From Monosporascus cannonballus (Eukaryota > Ascomycota > Sordariomycetes > Xylariales): DNA of 64,000 nt. The stretch lies in NCBI GenBank assembly GCA_004154925.1, contig QJNS01000245.1, forward strand, positions 50,638 to 114,637, read 5' to 3'. Positions 56,044 to 64,000 of the stretch are shown here, in pieces. A program made the translations under genes and the position numbers. The notes under the pieces are model-generated. The model ran no database searches. It was given only the letters and a program-made list of their open reading frames with translations, and had not been told where the DNA came from. The stretch's first letter is position 1. Each line of letters starts with the position of its first letter.

Positions 56044-59000
56044 AGGAGTTTGTCGCTTGGCCGCAAGTACGCTTTCGAATCCGTTGAATTTCGGGTGCAT
56101 AGGAAAGATGGATGGAACCCTGGTCCGAAACCCTCACCATATTCTCGACCGCACCAATAGACGGGCCTTACTTTTCTTCATGGACCGACGTGTAGGGAGC
56201 CACGGGGGAAAAGATTTAATGAGCTCAATGTACCTCGGGTTCTTGGTGTCTTATGTCGGGTGCTTCTTACTTACATTCTCATATTTCTTCTATTCGTATG
56301 GTTTGTCATGCTGGCTCAAACGTGGTATCCTGAGCCCCGTACTCCCGTTATCTACTTCTCTGAAAAATATTTCGGGCGTTACTTTTCGTTTTCCTGTTTC
56401 TTGAATCATTCGTTGGCTACGGGTGCCTACTTGCCTCCTATGCTTTATTTGCTACGACCTGTTGCGATGCTATGATGTTGTTTTTATCATGACATGATTC
56501 GCCTTTCTACAGGGGCTGACGAAGTCACGGCTTGTCCCACCACCATTGTTTCATCTACTGCGTCTTGATGTCTTTTTATGCGGTGCTTTTGGTTTGGTTC
56601 TCCTTGTTCTATCTAGGCCGGGGAGCAGGCTTCTTGCAGTCCGCCCGCCTGCGGAGACACACACACAGAGGGACAGACAGACAGAGAGAGAGTGTGTGTG
56701 TGTGTGTGTGCGCGCGCGCGTGCGTGTGGCTGGCGGACTGGGCTAGATTTGATGAGGGAGGGACAGACACAAAGTTGATTGAAGAAATCTATCCTGGTCG
56801 GCGAGGTAAACGAAGCATTTGAGCGTTTACCCTGTGGTTATTGCTGGCATGGCGTGCGAGAGAGAGGAGGCACAGTGGGAGAGAGAGGGCGAAAAGGAGA
56901 AAGGGGGAAACAAAGACAGCAGCGAGCGTATTAGGCACCTGTTTGGATGTCCATGTGAATGTACATAAGGTAAGTATGTATGTATGTGTGTAGGAGTCTC
57001 TTCTCGTGAAGCTACGCCCGGGGAAGACGTGGTGGATCAATACAGTGCAGTAGGAAGGAGTAAAGTACAGGCAGTATCGTCGATCCAGGACGGGGCTTCA
57101 CGTTGTAACTTCCCAAGGTTGTCAGTGCCTTTCAACATTGGGGAGTTTGAAGGCAGCTTGTATTGCACGTCCCAGGATTTTCAACGCTGACGAACGGTCG
57201 CCTTCAACAAATTTCTGACTTCCTTGCTGCCGCATTACTTGGAGGGAGACGTATTCTGTTTGCGGCGGTATTGTTCGGTTAATTCGACATGACTGGTGCT
57301 GATCTTCAAGATATCATATTGCTAAGAGGCCACTTGGGTCGTTGTTCGTTAGGTACTATGTAACTACATTGCGCGGTATGCCGTCCATAGTTCTGTTGAA
57401 GCAGTAGACCGTATCTAAACAGGCACCACCTTCAGCTAGATGCAGTAGTCCCCTAGTGGAATTACGCAAAAATGTCAACTCGTGTAGAAACTCTGCATAT
57501 GGGATTTGAAAACCGGAAATATATGGTCTATCTAGCACCTACCTTTGTCCGACCCGGATGTGTTTCGATCATCGATGATTTCCGACTCAGGAATGACAAA
57601 ATATCATGGGGTGTCAAAGCCTAAGAGCCTCGTCAAAAACATTATATGATGAAGAGCTAGATTACGAGGTAGATGAGGTAATAATACCTTATTTGGCCCC
57701 GAATTGCTCCCTGGTCTAACCTAACCGGCTATGCAGGTTCTAACTATAACGATGCTCAAACCATAAAAAACCGATTGTACATCGCCGCACATGCGTAATG
57801 GACGATTCTGCTTTTTCTGCGTTTGCTCTGGTTTTGTTTGGCGGGTTTTCAGATGCGAACTAGGCTACCTTGGTAGGTGGTGGACATAAAAATTCGCGCG
57901 GTGACCCAAATGAGCTAAAGATTTCGCAGGCGATTCTGATATCAATACAGAGTACGTAAAAATTTGAAAAAAGGGTATCTACATAAAAGGAATAATTGAA
58001 AACAGCCTGGAAGTTCCCGTATACGCCTATCTGTTGAAGCTAAGGAGTTATTATCCATGGAGTTCGTTGGACGGTTATTTGAAAGTGCGCGAATTTTCGT
58101 GTCAACCACCTGTTATGTAACTCAAAGGCAAAGGCAGATGTTAGTTAGGTGCAACGACCCCTGCAAGGATAGACAGGTCCTGCCCCACCAGCTGATAACC
58201 TTTTAGCGCCATTGGGCTTCCATGTGAAGCGTGTAATTTTGTGCCCAACCTCATTTGGGTCCCTAAACTCAATGCCACTTATCTTTGTGAAGTGCTGGCT
58301 GACAACGACAGAGCAGCGTCGTTCCAGATTTTCCCCTTCCGCAATCCAGAACCACCATTCGCAAACAGGTGGCTTCTTATTTTTGCATGCTGTTATGTCC
58401 TTCCCGAGAGTGGGCCAAGCAACTACACGTTTATGTTTTGAAATGATGCAGGTGTGGGCTAGCTGCTCCTGGGCTGCAGCTTGAACCCATCCCATTATCC
58501 AACCGTAGTACATAGTTACATCGATTCTCGCCTAAATGCGCCAGACGAACCGTTCTTATAAAGTGAGGCATCCCGTGGCGCTAATTATTATAGCAACACC
58601 TTGGTCGATCGTGGGTAGCACCGCGATAGACTACAGCTGGATCACTCGGCTGACTCAGTAAAACAACAAGCTTGGAATACCTAGAATAGGTCGCAGAGGC
58701 TCGATCCTCTCAAGCGAGTCCGGGGTTAATCGATCGCTACTCCATATTCCTCTTTAGTATGCTCAGTGCCAACCGGCCAATCCTCTCCTTGATGAGTTGG
58801 CAGGTCAGCAATCTCTGCTCTCACAAGCACCCGAGGTCTCCGGCACGGGTGCTATGTACACACAATGCCATTAATGGTGCACTATAAGGCGTCTGTAGGT
58901 GATGGTTACCCACGCATATGCGTTTGAAAGGAGAGAATCATCTGAGAGGGAGGAAATGCATGCGAATAGATAGATTGCATGTCAGATTTATACTACCTGT

Positions 59001-60707
59001 GCCTAAGGTACCTAAGTAATGCAACGCAGAGAGCTCTTGGGACTGGAACTGCGGCATTATATGAAGCTCCCGGTCTCGGATAGCTCAGGAAGGGCGCTCG
59101 CTCTAGCCGTCTGACTCGAGATTTCTCACAGTTTACTCTGGTTGCCTTTTTTTTCTCTATTGTCATATGAAATTTCCTCTCGCTTTATTGTTCCTTCTAG
59201 GTACCTAGATTAGTAATCTTACCTTCTGCTAAGAGAGGCAGGTAAGGTTGCAGTGGAATACTACCTACAACCAACCTGCCCCTTAGGTAGCATTGCCTGT
59301 CATTCTGGCCACCTGATAGATACTAGGAAGGTAGCTGCAACACGACGTAAAGTCTATTACCGGTACCTCTTAGAGTTATGAATGCATGTGCTTTATGTCC
59401 CGTAATTCATTAACTTTCAGCTTGTGCATGCAACCGGATATTCTCATTCAGGCGGGAAAGCAGGTAATTAGGTACTGTTGCAACAAAAAGCCGTACATGC
59501 GCGAGTAGGAATCATAGGGACCTCAATAAGCAACCTTTACTTCGTTGGTTCCTACTGCTACCGCCAGAGCGGGCGGCTTGAGCAGTTAAGAGTAGGTAGG
59601 TAATAAACCTCAGACTCGTCGGACTCTTTTGGAAGGCTCAGTGCAGCACTTTCCCCTTGTCGGAGAGTGCCAGGTATTCAAATCTTCAAAACCTTAACAC
59701 ACAACCGCAGTAAGTAAGTACAGACAAGCTGCGCCAAACCCCAAACCCTCCTTACACACCCCAACCAGACTGGAACCAAGTACGGGCTTTTTGACAACTT
59801 TGCGCACACAGGCTCCTACTTCGCACCAACCACATCCCGCCCAAATCGAACACCACCCCTCTAATAACGTTAATAATGGTGCGGTAGGGTGCAGGCTCAT
59901 CGATTCAACTTGAGCCGACTTACTACTCACTTACTTTACCATCTATCAATCATCCATTCGTACAAAACATATCGTACCAAACTAATTATCGACCTACGTT
60001 CCCATCCATGGTCATAGGCAGTCATACCCCGTACCGATACCCAACGCCGTCACAAACCACCCACACATCATACCTGATTTTCTCACTCACTATTAATAAC
60101 GGCCCTTCTTCTCTGCTTCTTTCCGAAGTTCAAGAATACGAAACAAGCTCCCACTAATTCTACCTTGGTTTCAATACTCTTGACAGTTATTCCTACTGTT
60201 AGTATTGGCATCATCCTCCGACCATGATGAATACCTAGCTCTATACAGCTCTATTCCACTTTATCGCATTTTTGGGCTCGGTGGTGCCCTTGCCTCTTCC
60301 TCTTATCCTCGATTCTCCCCCCACCACAGTTATAGTCTCTGACTACCTCTACCACTGGTTTTTTTTGTTCTTTAGTCTGCGGCGAGGAGCTCAACCCTCC
60401 TTCTCCGCATCTGATCTGGTAAAGGGCCCCGGCATTCACCCGACCCTGCATTGAGTGAGCGACAAGAGTCCGCTGCGCCTCGAAACCTTATGCGCATCTG
60501 TCTAACCCGGAGAAGCGCCGCTGGTATTCCTTTGGCCCAAACCCAATAGGCCCGTCCCTCTACTACCACTTCCGTCCACAGCAGAGCAGCATCCAGCATT
60601 CCTATCCACCAAATCCCCATACGAACGAACGACATTCGCATCGCCGTTCGGTCCATCTTCCTCTACTTTGCAGCTCTGCCTTCGTTGCTTCTTCCTACTT
60701 CGTCATC
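56044..60707. other. Intergenic region between PUB1 and YAK1
   Basis: No gene is recognised in 4.7 kb. The first 450 bp are probably PUB1 3' UTR. A compound microsatellite is at 56,656-56,728. Open frames between 57.0 and 59.9 kb are short and motif-free on both strands. From about 59,950 to 60,700 the plus strand is C/T-rich, consistent with the promoter and 5' UTR of YAK1. No tRNA or other RNA gene was found by eye. Confidence 0.45.
56656..56728. repeat. Compound microsatellite (AC)n-(AGAC)n-(AG)n-(GT)n-(CG)n
   Basis: Consecutive short runs of AC, GACA, GA, GT and GC dinucleotides downstream of PUB1, including ten alternating CG bases. It is a simple repeat with potential for unusual DNA structure and no evidence of function. 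Confidence 0.9.
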
Positions 60708-63603
60708 ATGGATCAGTGGCAGGCCTACCAGGACCCGGCCAGCGGTTCTCGTCGATATAATGGCAACCAAATGACGCCTTCTCGGGAGTACGGCCAACAA
60801 CAAGGTGGTCAGATTCAGCCGCCCGTGAACTTTAAGTACGATCAGTATCAGGGTTCGATCAATTCGCATTCCCACTCGCAAAATAGCGCGACGTCGCCGA
60901 TTACCACCCCGCAGCTACACGATGGAAATGGGGACGTGCCCATGCAGGACGCCCACGATCCCTACGGCGGGGGAACCAAGTATCCATTGCGGCCACATCA
61001 CTCGACTCACGTTTCTAGCAGTCGGTCCGCCAATCTGCACTCGCCTTCCGAGCCCTCGGCTGCTGCACAGCGATATTCGCCAATGGAGGTTCTGTCACCA
61101 ACCTCGCCCTATGGATCGAAGAATCAGCCACAGGGCCAGTTCTCCTCCCCTCACAGTCAACGGCAGTCGCCCACCCGAGGCGATTATCAGGCTCAAAGCT
61201 CTTACTACGGCAGGCAGACCTCACAGCTTCCGCCTATCACCCCGTACGCGAATGCCTCGGACGGCTACCCATCCTCGGCCGTAACGCCGCTCGACGGTAC
61301 TTACTCTAACGACCCGAAGTCCCCACCGAGACGAGCGTTCCAGCCGCCCCAGCCGGCTGAGGAGAAGCCAGTCCCTCAGTTTAAGAAGCTAGCAAATGTG
61401 GCAGATCTCAGACCAAAGGTCAACCCGCAGCCGCCCTTCCGGCGTGCGAACCCCGAAGGAGGGTTTATAAGTGTATGTGCTGACGCATTGAGGTCGCATT
61501 GACATCGTTCACCTTGCCTGACATTTACTGTAGCCTCTGCAAGCTCTCACTGTCCACCTACCTGCGACTTATCGCATTTGCAACCCCAACTTCAAGTACG
61601 AGTCATCACGAAACCCCCGCCGAGTCCTCACGAAGCCCAGCAAGGGAACAAAGAACGACGGGTACGACAACGAAGATAGCGATTACATCCTATATGTCAA
61701 CGATATCCTTGGATCTGAAGAAGCAGGGCACAAGTTCGTATCATCTGGGCTTATAGCATGACGTGATAAACTAACTCTGTACCAAGGAACCGCTATCTCA
61801 TCTTGGACGTTCTTGGACAGGGCACCTTCGGGCAGGTCGTCAAGTGTCAGAACTTGAAGACGCAGGAGGTTGTTGCTGTGAAGGTTATCAAGAACCGTAC
61901 GGCATATTTCAACCAGAGCATGATGGAAGTCTCTGTGCTGGACTTGGTATGCTCGGTTCTCCATCAGCGAGGGCTCATCGAGGGCTAACTATTACGTAGT
62001 TGAATACAAAGCTCGACAAGAACGACGATCATCACCTTCTCCGACTCAAGGATACATTTATCCACCGACAGCATCTTTGCTTGGTATTCGAATTACTAAG
62101 CGTCAACCTGTACGAGCTCATCAAGCAAAACCAGTTCCGGGGTCTCAGCACAACGCTTGTCCGGGTGTTCGCCCAGCAGCTACTTAACGGTCTAGCTCTG
62201 TTGAACAAGGCGCGACTCATACACTGTGATTTGAAGCCCGAAAACATCCTGCTAAAAAACCTCGAAAGCCCAATCATCAAGATTATCGATTTCGGGTCGG
62301 CCTGTGACGAACGGCAGACGGTGTACACTTACATCCAATCACGGTTCTACCGCTCGCCTGAAGTCTTGCTTGGGCTCCCGTACTCATCGGCGATTGACAT
62401 GTGGTCACTCGGCTGTATTGTAGTCGAGCTGTTCTTGGGATTGCCGCTCTTCCCCGGTTCGTCCGAGTACAACCAGGTCTCGAGAATCGTTGAGATGCTC
62501 GGTAACCCACCGAACTGGATGATCGAGGTTGGAAAGCAGGCCGGAGACTTTTTCGAGAAGAGGCAGGACGAGTTCGGCCGTAAGACGTATCATCTCAAGA
62601 GTATGGAGCAGTACTCTCGGGAGCGTGGAACGAAGGAACAACCTAGCAAGAAGTATTTCCAAGCCAGCACCCTCCCTGAGATCATCAAGACGTACCCGAT
62701 GCCCCGCAAGAATATGAAGCAGAGCGAGATTGATCGAGGTAAGCGGTTTCCGGGCCAGAACGCGAGTGCGGTACTAATGGTATTCAAGAAATGAACAATC
62801 GAATCGCCTTTATCGATTTCGTGCGAGGACTGTTAACCATCAACCCGCTCGAGAGATGGTCGCCGCAACAAGCGAAGCTGCATCCTTTCATCACCCAGCA
62901 GAAGTTCACTGGTCATTTCGTGCCGCCGATGAATCTGAAGGCTAGTTCCCTCAATCGATCTCCCGCACCAGGAACTCAGCAACAGCAACAAGCCGCAGAG
63001 CTCAGCAAGCAAAGGGCGCAGGCGGCTCAAGCCCAGGCTAACGCCGCCGCCCAAGGATCCTACGCCATGCAGGGCCCCCAGTATCCTCAGTCGCCGCATG
63101 GACAGCCTCCCATGTACGCTGGCAACGGCATGTATTCTTCGGGCAGTAGCCATGCGGGTGCCCCACCACCTTATGCGAGCCAGCAGTCACCGTACGGGCC
63201 GATGGTTATGAACCAGGCGCCGGCACAGATGCCGGCACAGATGCCCGCCGTCAACTACGCCAGTGTCCAACAACCAAACTTATACCAGCAAGCTACGGTT
63301 CGAGCAGGTCGTCAACGTGCCTCAACCATGGATCAGCAGCAGAACGGTATCCCCGCGGCTATTCAAAGGGTCGCTAGCCATCTCGACCCGAACCAGCCGA
63401 TTCGCCTGCAGCCAAGCCCGGCATATTACCCACCGCCGGCCGACGGAGGAATGGGAATGTCAGACCCCGGAGCAGGTAGGGTTGCCGGCAGGAGAGACAG
63501 CAGGGCACACAGAGGCGCTGGCAGAGGTGGTAACCGAGACTTCATCCGGAACCTCGAGGAGCGCACGCTAGAAGAAGGATTTGGTCAAAGTCCGTGGCAT
63601 TGA
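60708..63603 (+). CDS. YAK1: DYRK-family protein kinase Yak1, 5 exons
   Basis: Yak1 is a dual-specificity tyrosine-regulated kinase that slows growth and activates stress responses, opposing PKA. Exons are 60,708-61,472, 61,534-61,733, 61,787-61,946, 62,000-62,738 and 62,789-63,603, giving 892 aa. The N-terminal 250 residues are Gln/Ser/Pro-rich and disordered. The kinase domain (about 325-656) has the glycine loop GQGTFGQV (332-339), AVKVIK with Lys354, HCDLKPEN with Asp452, DFG at 472-474 and the activation loop YTYIQSRFYRSPE with the YxY pair 484/486 typical of DYRK autophosphorylation. The C-terminus has a Gln/Ala coiled-coil-like stretch and a Gln/Pro/Tyr/Gly-rich tail. The introns are 61, 53, 53 and 50 bp with clear GT...AG and CTAAC/CTAAT branch sites; all junctions keep the frame. 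Confidence 0.93.
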
Positions 63604-64000
63604 GTAGATCCCATGCGACACGTATACACTACATCTGGTACGCCCAATACTGGGCTTGGATACCACGATCTGCCGTTTCCCCGGGCGCGGTGAGTGCGGC
63701 GCAATGAGCGTTGGTTCGGGAGGTGCGAGTAGATACCACCATTTTGGTGGCACGTCCACTTGCCCAGATCCTACAATCGCATTATTGGGATTTCGGTTTG
63801 ACCTCCGTTGAAGCACTAGCTTGTGGCATAGGCCGGAGAACACGCTTGCACACAAGCTTATGGGGCTTGTAAGATATGTGAGACTGAAGGAAGCACAGCG
63901 CGAAGGCCAGTGGCATCCGAGTTTTGGTTTTCCTTTGTGTTGCATCGCAAACTGAAATTGATGGCACATGTCTGCACATACGTCGGGGGGGGGGGGGGGG
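63604..64000. other. YAK1 3' flank ending in a G run
   Basis: No gene is seen. The window closes with 16 G (about 63,985-64,000), which resembles the G run beside the assembly gap at 41.5 kb and may mark another gap edge. Confidence 0.5.

Noticed and set aside
56656..56728. Possible CRISPR-like or telomeric repeat
   Set aside because: The repeats are simple di- and tetranucleotides without spacers and do not match the fungal telomere unit; this is a compound microsatellite.
58145..58513. 122-codon minus-strand open frame between PUB1 and YAK1
   Set aside because: No motif, with frames of similar length on both strands over the same interval; nothing supports coding.

Overview
The window looks like genomic DNA of a filamentous ascomycete (Pezizomycotina, most likely Sordariomycetes). 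The evidence is short introns of about 50-70 bp with CTAAC/CTGAC-type branch points, fungal housekeeping genes (DOT1, ATG16, PUB1, YAK1, a probable Mediator subunit) and a very AT-rich block of mutated retrotransposons of the kind produced by repeat-induced point mutation (RIP). It has two compartments that meet sharply at 29,272/29,273.

Compartment 1 (1-29,272) is a nest of dead transposable elements that can be ordered from LTR ends and 5-bp target-site duplications (TSDs). A secreted/cell-wall GH16 (Crh-like) gene on the minus strand (30,235 to 29,273, resuming 16,752 to 16,156) was cut by a Copia-type element (16,753-29,272, TSD GGTTC). That element was cut by a Ty3/gypsy element, A2 (22,257-29,013, TSD CTAAC). 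At the gene's 3' end a DNA-transposon-like terminus (15,948-16,158) supplies the stop codon. It is interrupted by a minus-strand gypsy element, C (11,651-15,947 plus 3,173-3,430). C is interrupted by gypsy B (3,431-11,650, TSD ATTTT/ACTTT) and by gypsy A1 (before 1 to 3,172). B carries two solo LTRs in opposite orientation, each with a perfect TSD (7,074-7,504 and 9,902-10,320). No element has an intact reading frame. A RIP-degraded tRNA-like sequence (22,047-22,117) lies in the 3' untranslated part of the Copia element.

Compartment 2 (29,273-64,000) has normal base composition. In order it holds the broken GH16 gene, a secreted pepsin-like aspartic protease (31,628-32,898), a gene-poor stretch with decayed coding fragments, the convergent pair DOT1 (36,046-37,649, H3K79 methyltransferase) and ATG16 (38,889-37,946, autophagy), a 7-kb gene-poor stretch holding a candidate small secreted cysteine-rich protein (41,041-41,519) beside an assembly gap, an F-box-like/ankyrin protein (45,991-47,868), a decayed F-box/LRR-like pseudogene (about 49,770-48,567), a probable Mediator subunit 2 (51,752-50,475), the three-RRM protein PUB1 (54,301-56,043) and the kinase YAK1 (60,708-63,603).

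The housekeeping genes act independently (chromatin, autophagy, transcription, mRNA stability, stress signalling) and do not form a pathway. The genes nearest the repeat block are secreted or decayed proteins, as expected in a two-speed fungal genome. I found no coherent new multi-gene system. The most interesting signals are the nested disruption of the GH16 gene, the tRNA-like insert in the Copia element, the hairpin repeats upstream of the ankyrin gene, and the cysteine-rich candidate effector.
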